DNA of 64,000 bases, from the NCBI GenBank assembly GCA_014529385.2, contig CM043967.1, forward strand, positions 128,749,182 through 128,813,181. The letters run 5' to 3'. The notes under the pieces are model-generated. The model ran no database searches, was not told where the DNA came from, and saw only the letters and a program-made list of their open reading frames with translations. The first letter of the stretch is position 1, and every line of letters starts with the position of its first letter. The stretch comes from Adiantum capillus-veneris. Lineage: Eukaryota > Streptophyta > Polypodiopsida > Polypodiales > Pteridaceae. Positions 8,825-19,059 of the stretch are shown here, piece after piece. Both the position numbers and the translations under genes were made by a program.

Positions 8825-9247
8825 ATGGCTACTTCACCAGAGGCATGCACTTCTATTTTTGATGAAAGGTACCCCTTGTCTTTTCAACAAGTGTTCTACG
8901 TATGCTACCCTATACTTTCTTGCGAATGGGATTTGATAGAGAGCCTTGCATGTGAGAGAAATTTTGAGGAGTTAGAATGGCTGATACGTCTATGGCTAAC
9001 TAGTGATCCCTACCCAGTAGTGAATGTGTCTCCAATGGCACATGCTTATTCTTTTGCACAAGATGAGTATCCACGCATCACGAGGTTCTTGATTAGCATG
9101 CTTGCACAAGAGGATGATGAAGAGGAACTAATAGAGACTGAGGAAGACTATGGCCTCACGGACAACGATTTTATTTATCTAGATGATGAGGATAGAGGCC
9201 TAGCCTTAGGGTGGCCACCCGGTTTATATAATATCCTCTTTCCTTGA
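8825..9247 (+). CDS. Small acidic ORF between pol and 3' LTR of A1
   Basis: A 140-residue ORF starting at ATG 8825 in a good plant context (AGAAATGGCT). It sits where some Athila elements carry an env-like gene, but I see no signal peptide or membrane segment. The N-terminal half has regularly spaced aromatic residues (FQQVFYVCYPILSCEWDLI, LEWLIRLWLT), suggesting helices. The C-terminal third is strongly acidic (QEDDEEELIETEEDY). There are no zinc-finger or catalytic motifs I recognise. No stop or frameshift interrupts it although pol has four breaks, and a TATA-like run lies upstream. It may be an accessory protein, a captured host fragment or a chance ORF. Confidence 0.45.
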   Translation: MATSPEACTSIFDERYPLSFQQVFYVCYPILSCEWDLIESLACERNFEELEWLIRLWLTSDPYPVVNVSPMAHAYSFAQDEYPRITRFLISMLAQEDDEEELIETEEDYGLTDNDFIYLDDEDRGLALGWPPGLYNILFP

Positions 9248-10589
9248 TTCTAAAAGGGGTGACAGATAGGTAGGTTAGGGGTCTAGATTGTGTTTTGAGT
9301 TTGTTTTTTAGGAGTTTTAATTTTTCCCACTGATGTGCCTCCTGGAGGTATTCCTTTTGTTTCCTAGTGTGTACAGGAGCGTGTTGCTATTGATAGGGTT
9401 TGGACCTTCATGGAACCTTTCTCTCGTTCACACTTCAAATCAAGCGCGACCATCAACACAAACAGGTGTTTCTTGTCCATTAGCATTGCCCTTATCTTTT
9501 TTGCATCCATGTTTGTCTGCTTTGATTGTGATTGGTAGCATACTATTCAGCGCATTGGCTTAGTATCCAACATTTAATTCAATGCAATCTTTTGTCATAA
9601 TCACTTGTTTAGGTGTAAAATCCAAGCAGTCCGACTAAGCTAGTTTGACCAAGCTAGGTATTAGAAATCTTCTCTTAATACCATGGGGAATGCCTTCCGA
9701 ATAAACAATGGTTACTTAGGTTCTTAATCCGATTTAGGCAGCATTGTATGAAATGTACTAGGGCTTTCTAGTGGGCTTGACCCTATTGACCTTTAGCTTA
9801 AGTATTATAAAGGGAGTTTACTAATGTGATGAGCCTGGGGAGGGTAACAGTGTTATATGACCCCCCAAAGTTACAAAATTTAAATGTTGAAAATGAACAA
9901 ACAAAAAATCAAAGTGCCACAATGTAAAATTTTAAGCTGGAAGAGAAATCTCAGCTTGAATTGGTACTTCACTCACATGTATCGCCTATGGTACTAGAGC
10001 CCTAGAGGTTCCCAGTGTGGGCGCTTTTCCTTGAAAAGCAAAAAACCCAAGGCATACAAAATAAGCACACACATCATAATTGAATCAATGTGAAAAGACT
10101 TGGGGGGGGTCAAAGAAAAATTAATCAGTCAGGCGATGATTTCATGAGAAATTCCTTTTATGGTAGCTTAACTACAAGGTTTTCTAGATATAGCCTCTAG
10201 TCAGCCCTCGAACATGAATACTTGGCTCTCGCGATTAAACAACTTAATTGACCACTGAAAATTAAGAAGCTTACCCATGGTATTAATATTCGATCTCTAG
10301 TACCTTTTGACCGTCAAATTAGTGACCCCAGACTTGTTTAATTTTCTACCTTTACATCTGTTTATGCATTTGATTACATTGCAATTTAATGTTCATTGCT
10401 AACAAATTGTTTGAAATTCTTTTACCAATCAATTTGTCTACCTAAAACTGCATATGCTTTTTAAGAGAATGCAATTACTGTGCCAATGTTGTTTGATTTT
10501 GCAGTGACTGAAGAAGGCTAAGGACATTCATCTCAAATGCTCTTCCACCTCGACGAACCAGCTTCAACTCAATAGCTTCCGAGGACGGA
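9248..10589 (+). other. Non-coding 3' region of A1
   Basis: About 1.3 kb of AT-rich DNA between the small ORF and the second polypurine tract. It holds only short chance ORFs on both strands and no motif I can name. Long untranslated 3' regions are usual in Tat/Ogre-type elements. Confidence 0.5.
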
Positions 10590-10610
10590 ATCTACATCAG
10601 GAAGGGGGGC
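10590..10610 (+). other. Polypurine tract 2 of A1
   Basis: AGGAAGGGGGG preceded by ATCTACATC and followed after two bases by the TG of the LTR at 10612. It fits the plus-strand primer of the element. Confidence 0.65.
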
Positions 10611-10611
10611 A

Positions 10612-10896
10612 TGTTAACCCTCACGGCACACGGACACCCTATGATCTATAAACGTTGTATTATTTAGAGTCAGGTACCGGGCTTGTCGGACCAATAGGGA
10701 AAGGTAGAGTGATCGTCGATGAGAGGCGCACTTTAACTTGGACATTCAAGGGATTAGTTGGCTAAGCATGGGCGCCCAAGTGTGAATGGGGTGAGCTCCT
10801 ATAAAAGCCAACTAAACCTAATTTTTACTCATTCTCTCATTTGTGCAATTGAAGAGTGCTCTTGCTCCATCTCCATCTTCTTCTTCTTCACCTCCT

Positions 10897-10928
<32 letters not shown>

Positions 10929-11430
10929 GGAGAGTGTGTGTGCGATCGAGCATTACGAAGGCACGACGGCGGCGAAGCGGTTGAGCGCGGCACGACTGTA
11001 GCTTCTTCTTCATCGCGGCGAGGAATCCACCACGAAGGCGAGCGTAGAGCGGTGAGTGACACACCCTTTGTTTTCTTGAGCTTGCTAGTTTATGCTTGTT
11101 GTGTGCTTGGAGCCGTTTGTGGCTCCCATACGGTGTATTGGCAAGTCCCTTGCTTGGACAGTGCAGCAAGGAGCGCACAACAGAGCACATCTTCACCATC
11201 CCTGCACATCTGAGCCTCAACACCCCCATTGTACCTGTGAGTCCTGGGCTGGAGCTGAGTGTGCTGCCACGCCAGAGTCTGTAAGATAGTCGAGTCATAT
11301 GTTCTGGTCTGCTGTTGTGTCCTTGTGAGCTCTGTTTTGATGTCTATTGTTTCCTTTTTGTTCAGTTTGTTTGAGTGAGATTGTCATGCACATTGCACTG
11401 AGGACCACCCACTATAGAGAGCACGACACA
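10612..11430 (+). repeat. 3' LTR of A1
   Basis: Begins TGTTAACCC directly after a polypurine tract. It contains a TATA-like CTATAAAAG at about 10799, then a (GT)n(GA)n run at 10898-10929 and a GC-rich leader. A diverged relative occurs at 36143-36951, sharing the GGGCGCCC block, the run before GTGACACACC and the GTGTGCTTG...GGCTC block. The 3' edge is taken at the CA of CACGACACA; the 5' LTR is outside the window, so the edge cannot be confirmed by comparison or TSD. Confidence 0.6.
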
Positions 11431-11503
11431 TTATCTGCGCTACAATTATTTGATCAAAAATTAGGCAAAATTATTTTGCACTCTAGGCATCATATTTATC
11501 AAA

Positions 11504-12258
11504 TGTCATAAAATCTAATATCTAAACAACCCAAATGATTTTCTCATATTAAACTGATCATTTAATGTGGGATAAGATAATAAACGAGAACAAGGATTAT
11601 AATATAAACATGTGCTTACGGATCTATCTCAACACAAGGCCAATGTTAAAGGGTCCAAATGAGGGATGGTTTATCAAATAGCAATGCTACCTAATGGAGC
11701 TTAAAAGACCTTAGGGTTAGCTTCATTAAAGACCTCCAAAAGTTAGTGTTAAAAAGTCCTTTGACCTTACGCAAGCTAGGGCTAACCTCGAGATGAGAAT
11801 CGTACCCAAGCATGAGGTGCTAAGATGCTTAAAGTGGTTGTGAGAACCTTGCCCAAAGCTTGAGGTGATTTTTATGCTTAAATGACTAAGGTTTTTGAAA
11901 CGTTAAATTCAAATATAAATTCTCAAGAGGCATGAACGTCCATGCTTGATTAAATAAGGCTTGAAGTATTCAGTTCAAAACAAATGACTTAGAAGCATAA
12001 AAGACACATGCTTGCTTGATTGAGTAAGTCCTTGAAGTATTCAGTTCAACCAAATGACTTAATAAGCATGGAAGACACATGTTCAAATGATCCTCAACAT
12101 GTGGCCCTCATGATGTTATTGAATGCTACTGGTTAGGTTTTAGAGGGGTCCAATGAGAATTTAGATACATAAAAATAAGTAATTAGGTTCTTTCTCTCAA
12201 AGAGAAAAAAGACGACACATGTCCAAATGTAATAATAAAATAATACGAGAGAGAGAGG

Positions 12259-12318
<60 letters not shown>

Positions 12319-13037
12319 CCAAGCATGAGTGGGAGGGTATACTCTCCCACACACACATTCTCTCATTGTGTGGAAGGCAAAATGCAAGAGCTCCATCTCC
12401 TTCTCCAAGTTTGTTAAGAAGTGGAGAGCCTACACCAACACTCTTGTCTATGGAATGCAAATCCAACCAAGAGCCATGCTTCAATGCTTAAGCTTGCCAT
12501 CTTCTTCATCTTCATTACTATGCTATTATTCTATGCTAAGCAATAAGAGTGATGATAAGCAAGGAACTATTTCTTTCTCCTATGGCATGTTTCCCTACCC
12601 TCATTCCCCGCTAGCTCTCTCCACCTTCGAAGGTGTTTGAGGCCTTGGGACTGAGGCTTGGGATAGTTAATGCTTTTTGCAAAGTTTATGTTAAGCTCGT
12701 GATGCATGAAGCTTTCCATCTTCATTGCATCACCAAGGTCACAAGGAACACAAAAATTGTATTGTAACAGTCTCTCTTAATGGGAGAATCTATAATACAA
12801 ACATCTTTTGGAGGGGGGCCCGGCTCCAAGTAAATCCAGTCCTCATCTATTGTCATGTTCTCTAATACTCTCTCTCTTGCAAAAGTATTGTTCATGCCAA
12901 GTTAATTAGGTAATATGTTTATGTTGCTACCATCAATTAAGTTTACCCTCCAAGTTCTCAAAGTAATCTCACAAAAATGCTCACTCTAATTCTCCTAATT
13001 CCGCTATTCTCAAAGTGGATAGGCCCTTTCCATTACA
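11504..13037 (+). repeat. 5' LTR of element B
   Basis: Starts TGTCATAAAATC and ends CATTACA, one base before the PBS. Its first 70 bases match the start of the solo LTR at 19808, and its last 700 match 22966-23677. It contains a (GA) tract at 12246-12313. Length is 1534 bp. Confidence 0.85.
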
Positions 13038-13038
13038 T

Positions 13039-13050
13039 TGGTATCAAAGC
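13039..13050 (+). other. Primer binding site of element B
   Basis: TGGTATCAAAGC, one change from the TGGTATCAGAGC that pairs with the 3' end of plant initiator-Met tRNA, one base after the LTR end. This is the usual primer site in chromoviruses and copia elements. Confidence 0.85.
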
Positions 13051-13447
13051 ATTTGGTTTCTCTTTTCTTGATTAAGAAGAGAGGTCCTTAAGTAGCCTAT
13101 TAATGTTTGAATTGTTAATTATACTAGGTTAAGTGGGACTGGGATCTATTATCGATTTTGTTGAGCCTATGTGGGATATGGTGCACACCTCGGGAGATTT
13201 GGTCTTAATAATGGAGTCTTGTTAGACTTACCTACGTCTTTACCATTATTGAGCCATAAGAAGTCCAAAAGGAGCTATCCCTCGACAGCTTCGCTATGTT
13301 AGACCCACTCCACTACTGTCTATAACTAACCAATTCGAGCCGTGGGTGTAGATACTTAAGTGCCTATTTTCAACGGCTAAGAGAAGTAGCAACTAAGGTT
13401 TTGAATTGCCAAAGCATACACTAAGTAAACACATAAGTTTAATTAAC

Positions 13448-14087
13448 ATGGCTGGCAATAACCAACAGGGTAGAATAAACACTGATAACTTTGATTTTGC
13501 ACACGAAGATGCTAATGATGATGCCCCCATGTTTGTTAATTATCTTGTTACTAGGTTGCAACAAGCTATGGGCAACCCCGCTTTGCAAGCCAAAGTTACT
13601 CAACAACTTCGTGCTTATGGGATTTCCTTTCCTCTCCAAGAAGAGAGAGAGATTAGGAGGCCTCTTGATGAGACCCCCAAAAGAACACTCTCTCCCATAC
13701 GAGAGGAGGAATCCAAAGATCAAGAAAGTAATGAATCCCTAAGTTCTTACGAAGATGTGGCTCCACGAAGAAGGCAGACTAAACGATTGCCAACTCCTCC
13801 CAAGAGGAAACGGTTAACCCATAGTCCTTCTCCTCGTTACTCCAAAAGGGAAGAAAGGAAACAAAGGAAGAAAAGGGCAAGAAAGAGGTCACCCTCTTCT
13901 CCTTCTTCTTTACCTTCCTCCTTTATCGATGAAAGCTATGGCTATTCTCGTAGAGAATACAAGAGGGGAGGACATAGCAAATCTTACCCTGCATGGCAAA
14001 GGTCACAAAAGCTAAAGAAGTTCAAAGAGGGAGGAAAGAGTATCTCTTTTCTCACCTATGATAGCACCTTTGGTGCTACCGATAAAG
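13448..14087 (+). pseudogene. Element B gag, first part (split by an insertion)
   Basis: Starts at ATG 13448 (MAGNNQQGRINTDNFDF). It is homologous to the gag of element C (minus strand, 62661 downwards), sharing DNFDF/DSFDF, NDAPM.VN.LV.RLQQ.MGNP, LSPIREEE, SISFLTYD.TFGATDK. The middle is serine/arginine-rich (KRARKRSPSSPSSLPSS). The capsid part breaks off at GATDK, exactly where a 3.7-kb insertion begins, and resumes at 17784. Confidence 0.85.
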
Positions 14088-14743
14088 GGGAATTCGAAAC
14101 TCCGATAAAATTTTTCTGAGCAATCATAAAACCGAGAAGATCCTAACATGATTGATATTAAAAAAAAGCATAAAAGGCATTTGCATAGCAAAAGGCATAC
14201 AATAGTTTAGCTATCCCTAAACACCTGTCACCCCCTTTCTATCTCTACCCAACCACAAATTATTTGAAAATTGGAATATCCAACTTTATTCCAAGGTATC
14301 CCTACATCATCATTTTAGATTGGCCACTATGGCTATCGATTTATCTGTCTTGAGCTTCCCCACTATTGATACCCATCCATGAGTATCAATACTAGTAGGA
14401 ATGGCAGTAGCACCACCCATAGCCTCTTAGCTCTTTCCTCATGCATGGAGGATTTTCACTAGCACTGGTAGTGAGATGCTTGTGTCCTATCTTTGCTTTT
14501 CGCTAGCGGTGGTCTCTTTTGAAATGTGTGTCAAACAACACTAGTTGCATCCACCCTATCACGTGCATGTATCCACCACCTCATTAGCTTTTGTATATAT
14601 GCGCACATTCCCTTGCAAGGGTGATAATTGCTTGCCTAATTGTTACAAACAACTAGTACAAAACTAAAGACTAATAGGACTCATCACCTTATGATACTCT
14701 TTGTTGACAGACATATTTGTGAAGACTTTAAGGGCACCTCGAA

Positions 14744-14750
<7 letters not shown>

Positions 14751-14780
<30 letters not shown>
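14751..14780 (+). repeat. (CT)n microsatellite
   Basis: About 30 bp of uninterrupted CT dinucleotides inside the B insertion. Confidence 0.9.
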
Positions 14781-14782
<2 letters not shown>

Positions 14783-15448
14783 GCAGAGAACAACAACACA
14801 TATCGTCTTTGCCATCAGTCCATCTTTATCCCATTCATGCCGGCTTAGTCGACCACATGTTCTTGTGTCTCTTTTAAGCTGCATAAGTCACAATTGGCTG
14901 TAGTTAAAACCAATGTTAGCAAAACCGGGGTCTAATGTATTTTAACCGGTTGAAATTCTTTAATCCTGGTACCTTGTAGTGAAGAACAACCGATAGAATT
15001 TCAAGTTTGTCCTTATTTTCTTTGGTTAGCAAAAAAGTATTTTTCTAGCCCTAGTTGAAAGCCTCTCTCTCTCTCTCTAAGAAAAAGCTCTTGAAACAGT
15101 CTGCGCCAATGTGGATTGTTTTGAAAGTTTTTTTTTAGTTTTTAGACGTTTTTTAAATGCCTCTATCCTACGAGTGTTGCCAACACTATCTCTGTCTGTA
15201 GTATGTACCATGCCGATTCAACATCAACTGCATATCTAATGCATGCATGCATCTTGCCATGATTCGTCTCCTATTCCTTTTTAAAAATTGGGTAACACCT
15301 ACTGGAATATTAGGAAATAGTGCTTCTTGCCCACGTCTGTCTATTGTGGCAACGTGCTGAGAGCATGAGAGATTCCTAAAAATGAGCTCGATATTCCCCA
15401 GCATGTGAGGCTATGGAAGCTTGCCCTGCATGTTGTCTTCTTCTTTTG

Positions 15449-15451
<3 letters not shown>

Positions 15452-15514
<63 letters not shown>
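15452..15514 (+). repeat. (CT)n microsatellite
   Basis: About 62 bp of uninterrupted CT repeats. The SLSLSL reading frames across it are not genes. Confidence 0.95.
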
Positions 15515-15517
<3 letters not shown>

Positions 15518-15592
15518 TTTTGATACCCCCTCTCTCTCTCATCAATTAATGTGTAGCCCTATCTCTCTCTATTTAAAACAAAAAAAAAACTA

Positions 15593-15628
15593 CTGGAAAC
15601 AATCCGCGTCAACGTGGACTGTTTCCAG
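15593..15628 (+). repeat. 36-nt imperfect hairpin, unit 2
   Basis: Arms CTGGAAACAATCCGCG and CGTGGACTGTTTCCAG are complementary at 14 of 16 positions around a 4-nt loop. The same unit occurs at 16381-16416, with diverged or partial copies at 15090-15127 and 17570-17596. Confidence 0.75.
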
Positions 15629-16240
15629 TCGTTTTTTTTCCATCTACACCAAATCTCCCCTCTCTCTCACTCGCTCTTGCTCTCCGGCCTTTTCTCTTTC
15701 TCATCAATTAATGTGCAGCTCTCTCTATTAAAAAATGAAAAATAGTTTTTTTCCCCTCTACACCAGATCGCTCAATGCTGATGGCTTCTAGACGCAGAAC
15801 AAGTTTCCCAGCCCAAGCTTACCTTGTAGAAGAGCATTCTCTCTCTCCCCTCTTTTGATTGCACATCGCGAGTTACAGGAAACAAGCTAGCTGCTACTGC
15901 ATGCATTTCTCTCTCTCTCTCTCTCTCTCCTCCCCCTCCCCACACACACACACAACGGCGTTGTTGGCGGGTTTCTTTTAGAAATTCTCGCACCTGCTCC
16001 CTAGAGCCCAATACCCATTGTCTGCAAGAAAGAGAAGGCATCTGCCTTGCTAATACCTTCATCCATGGTGTCACAATAAGTAGCAACACCATCAAGAAGG
16101 CAAATAAACCTGCGCTGATAGGTACTGTAGCTGAATGGGGCATGCAAAGGGGGTAAATTCTCCAGACAAACAACAACCATTCTAGGTGCGCACACACACA
16201 CGCGCCAACAGCAACCCACATTCCATTAGTCTCGTTCGTT

Positions 16241-16242
<2 letters not shown>

Positions 16243-16300
<58 letters not shown>
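16243..16300 (+). repeat. (CT)n microsatellite
   Basis: About 58 bp of CT repeats between a CA-rich stretch and the hairpin-bearing spacer at 16381. Confidence 0.95.
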
Positions 16301-16301
<1 letters not shown>

Positions 16302-16380
16302 GTACACAACGTGCCCACTGATCAGCCCTCTCATCAGCATGGCCAGCCGTGCTCTCTATTAAAAACTAAAAAAAAAAAAA

Positions 16381-16416
16381 CTGGAAACAATCCGCGCCGG
16401 CGGGGACTGTTTCCAG
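16381..16416 (+). repeat. 36-nt imperfect hairpin, unit 3
   Basis: Same arms as the unit at 15593-15628, CTGGAAACAATCCGCG and GGGGACTGTTTCCAG, again preceded by an A-run and followed by a T-rich run. Confidence 0.75.
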
Positions 16417-17305
16417 TAGTTCTTTTTTATTTTTTATTGAGAGAGAGGCACGTTTCTAAGAGAATACAGACGGGGTAAGCAAAGTAGGGAAGGCTTGAGT
16501 TGAATTTTTGAGAATTGAAACTTCTTTGTGTCTCGCGGACAAGCATATTAGTTATGGTAGCTATGCTTACAACGCAGCTCACCAAGGTTGTCGTCAAGCT
16601 ATTTTTGAACACGCTTTGGTGGGTGGATAGAGAAGCTAAGCTAAGTAGGCTCAAACAGTGGATGGAAGGAAGCTCATGGTTATACTACCCCCTACTTTGG
16701 CTACCATGTTGGCCCTAGTGATCGCACCATGCTTTACTATGGGCCAACCCGTTTTAAGCATCTATATGACATCTCCAATGGTGTGTTCCCTCATACTGAT
16801 ATCTGCAAGAGAGCCAGTGTGAGAGATACACATTTTTTATGAGATTGAGATGGCAAGGCTCTGGCTGCAGAGGATGAAGCCCAACTCCCTGACATTAGGG
16901 AGGTGATGTGATGCAGCCACTTTGAGGAGATTTGCATGGTGCAGTGCAATGTCCAAGCATTATTTCATTCCTTGGTCGATAGCCTCTGCACAGCTCAGAC
17001 GCGCAGGGGAGGGATGAGAACAAGGCCTTTGCACTAGAGTGCATATGAGAGAGACAGAGAGAGAGAGCACAATTTTGCAAACATACTAAATTCCCTTTAT
17101 GGTAGATTCAAATAGGACTCCATTTTCATGAATTTTCTAAGCGAATTTTCTCCTTCTCCCCCTCCTTTTTATTGGCTATTTTGATTTTTCAACATCCAAT
17201 GCTCATCCAAAACATTCGTGATAAAATTGGCTCAAGGCTACGCTGAGGCACACTTTTCTGGAAGAGTGGTGGGCGTGGTAGCAACATCAAAATTCCAAGT
17301 TTTGG

Positions 17306-17307
<2 letters not shown>

Positions 17308-17391
<84 letters not shown>
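17308..17391 (+). repeat. (GA)n microsatellite
   Basis: About 80 bp of GA. It is flanked by spacers containing CATCAAA.(C)TTCCAA-type words that recur after the next GA tract and in inverted form at 17610-17636. Confidence 0.95.
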
Positions 17392-17394
<3 letters not shown>

Positions 17395-17454
17395 TCAGGG
17401 ATGGTAGTGACATCAAACCTTCAAAAACTAAAGAAAAAAGCCTAAAATAATCGT

Positions 17455-17485
<31 letters not shown>

Positions 17486-17636
17486 TCGGCATGGGGTTTG
17501 CATCAAACCTCCAAAAACAAAAAAAAAACCCTCAGAATTCTCAAAAAACAAAAAATAAGATAAAACCCTAAAACAATCCATGTTGACTGTTTCAAGGGGT
17601 TATGTTTTTTGGGAGGTTTGATGCCACCACCATACC

Positions 17637-17637
<1 letters not shown>

Positions 17638-17722
<85 letters not shown>
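17638..17722 (+). repeat. (CT)n microsatellite
   Basis: About 85 bp of CT, the longest tract in the window. With the GA tract at 17308 it makes an inverted pair about 250 bp apart that could form a long hairpin. Confidence 0.95.
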
Positions 17723-17724
<2 letters not shown>

Positions 17725-17783
17725 TCAATGTTTGTGAGAAAGTCGCTCGGTTTTATGTTCGCTCGCCGTTTGGTAAGACTCCT

Positions 17784-18560
17784 GACAAAGTATTGACCTT
17801 CATCCAACAATTTGGTGTGGGCTTTGGAGATGAGGGCTTCATGGAGTCCTCCAAGCTACGCCATGTAGCTATGCTCTTCCAAAAATTGACTCGTCAATGG
17901 TGGTCTAGCCTTTGTGGCAATGGTGAAGCCCCAAAGGCATGGAAAACTCTACGAGTTTCCATTATGAAGAAATTCCTTGCAAGCAATAAGCAATGCAAAG
18001 GACAAAGTGCTCACCGAATGGTGGAGTTTGAGGCTCTCTCTCACGAGTCTATCCACAAATATGTGGACAAGTTTTGGGATTTACATCTCAAGGCTACTAT
18101 CTTTCAAAAGATAGACTTTGTTGAGCAAAAGCAATAATTCTGTGTAGGGTTACCTGAAGAGATGGCCGAGTATGTCAGCTCTCAATGACCTAGTTCTCTC
18201 AACAAAGTAATCTACCATACCATGGTTTCTTTATGCATCAATTTCCAAAAAGGGGCTAGAAGGAATGTCAAGCCCATGGAAAATAAAGACAAAAGTGATG
18301 CAAAGGGAAAAATTAATGCCCAAAATTCTTCCCAAGGCCATTCCAACAATAGCAACAACATTCGGTCCAAGGAGAAAGCAGTTTACAAAGGTAAAAAAAA
18401 CTCTCTCCTGAAGAGATGAAACTTTTTGCAAGGATCACAAATGTTTTAAGTGTGGGGAGCAAGGAAATGGTTATTGTTCTTGACCCAAAAGAAAAGCTCG
18501 CAATGAGACTCCTAGAGCTTCCACCATTGAATCTCCAAAAGAGGATGCTCATTGCAAAGG
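17784..18560 (+). pseudogene. Element B gag, second part
   Basis: Resumes the capsid at DKVLTFIQQFG and continues through SSKLRHVAMLFQKLTRQWWSS and SIHKYVDKFWDLHLK, matching element C. Stops interrupt it at 18135 (TAA) and 18186 (TGA) in an otherwise continuous frame. Near 18440-18480 a zinc knuckle can be read in a shifted frame (CFKCGEQGNGYCS), but the histidine and last cysteine are lost, so nucleic-acid binding would be impaired. Confidence 0.8.
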
Positions 18561-18589
18561 ATCATCTCTCTCCTATGCTTGGGGAAAGG

Positions 18590-19056
18590 TAAGGGAGCAT
18601 GATGTCTTCATCTTGTTTGACCCTGGCTCTACGCACACCTTCATATCAACAGAGTTGGCCACCAAGTTGGTCATTCAAGCTTTTGAGATGGGAGATATTA
18701 TAACGGCTAACACAACTTTCAAGGGACAACAAGCCTCCGTTACTCCCTTGATTGGGAATTTGAGGCTTCATGTCCAAAGCTATGTCGACAAAGAAGATTT
18801 TTTCATCTCTCCTCTCCAACATGAGGATGCTATCCTAGGGGCGCCATGGTTTGATCACATGGCTGCCAACATGAAGTTCCTTGAGAGGAGAATCTACTTC
18901 ACCTACAGGGTAAAGAACATGTATATAGATGCTAATGAGTCTGGTCGTACTATACCACTTGTAAATCCTCTTGCCCTTGATAAATCAATGAAGAGCTCAC
19001 TTTCTGCGTACATGATTTTTGTCAAGGAGTCCCTAGAAGGTCATAATGTTTCATGA
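18590..19056 (+). pseudogene. Element B aspartic protease domain
   Basis: VFILFDPGSTHTFIS with the catalytic Asp at about 18619, then EDAILGAPWFDHMAAN, the usual second half of a chromoviral retropepsin. The stretch is open for 148 codons and homologous to C PR pieces at 61153-60988 and 55253-54951. The active site reads DPGS, common in some plant chromoviruses. It would be released from a gag-pol polyprotein, not made alone. Confidence 0.8.
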
Positions 19057-19059
19057 AAG

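Larger units (their letters stand above)
1..11430 (+). mobile_element. Element A1: Ty3/gypsy retrotransposon, 5' end outside the window
   Basis: The order gag (to 2551), aspartic protease, RT, RNase H, integrase, extra protease-like domain, PPT and LTR defines a Ty3/gypsy element on the plus strand. The 5' LTR, PBS and start of gag lie upstream of base 1. The RNase H ends in ADHLSR and the RT active site is FLDD, which is closer to the Athila/Tat side of plant gypsy elements than to chromoviruses. A broken second copy (A2) lies at about 45459-50400 and shows which breaks in A1 are new. The coding part is nearly complete, with one 1-nt deletion, one 19-bp duplication and two TAG codons. The 3' end is set by a PPT at 10590-10610 and an LTR that has a relative at 36143-36951; the outer LTR edge at 11430 is an estimate. 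Confidence 0.85.
14088..17781 (+). mobile_element. 3.7-kb insertion in element B gag, possible non-autonomous DNA transposon
   Basis: Bounded by near-identical 9-bp flanks, CCGATAAAG (14079-14087) and CTGACAAAG (17782-17790), in a target whose uninterrupted form is visible in element C. Near the ends is an imperfect inverted repeat, 14118-14136 against 17746-17764, 17 of 19 matching with CATAAAACCGAG perfect. A 9-bp duplication suggests a Mutator-like element, but the outermost bases do not form a clear TIR. It has no coding capacity. The interior is mostly (CT)n/(GA)n tracts with repeated spacers. It could instead be a composite of several events. Confidence 0.5.

Noticed and set aside
8564-9600. 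3' LTR of A1 starting at 8564 (TGTTTGCTGAC after PPT 1)
   Set aside because: Attractive because a PPT and TATA are present, but the sequence after 10612 has a relative at 36143-36951 that also follows a PPT, while nothing in the window repeats 8564 onwards. The duplicated PPT is reported as a finding.
12133-12491. Overlapping ORFs of 90 codons or more on both strands
   Set aside because: They read through the GA tract as SLSLSL or EREREG and lie inside the 5' LTR of element B; coding potential is an artefact of the dinucleotide repeat. The same holds for ORFs over 15405-15731, 17189-17810, 36431-36730 and 50693-50947.
13039-13050. tRNA gene fragment
   Set aside because: The match to tRNA is limited to the 12-nt primer-binding complement beside an LTR; no cloverleaf follows. 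The same holds for 55471 and 63066.
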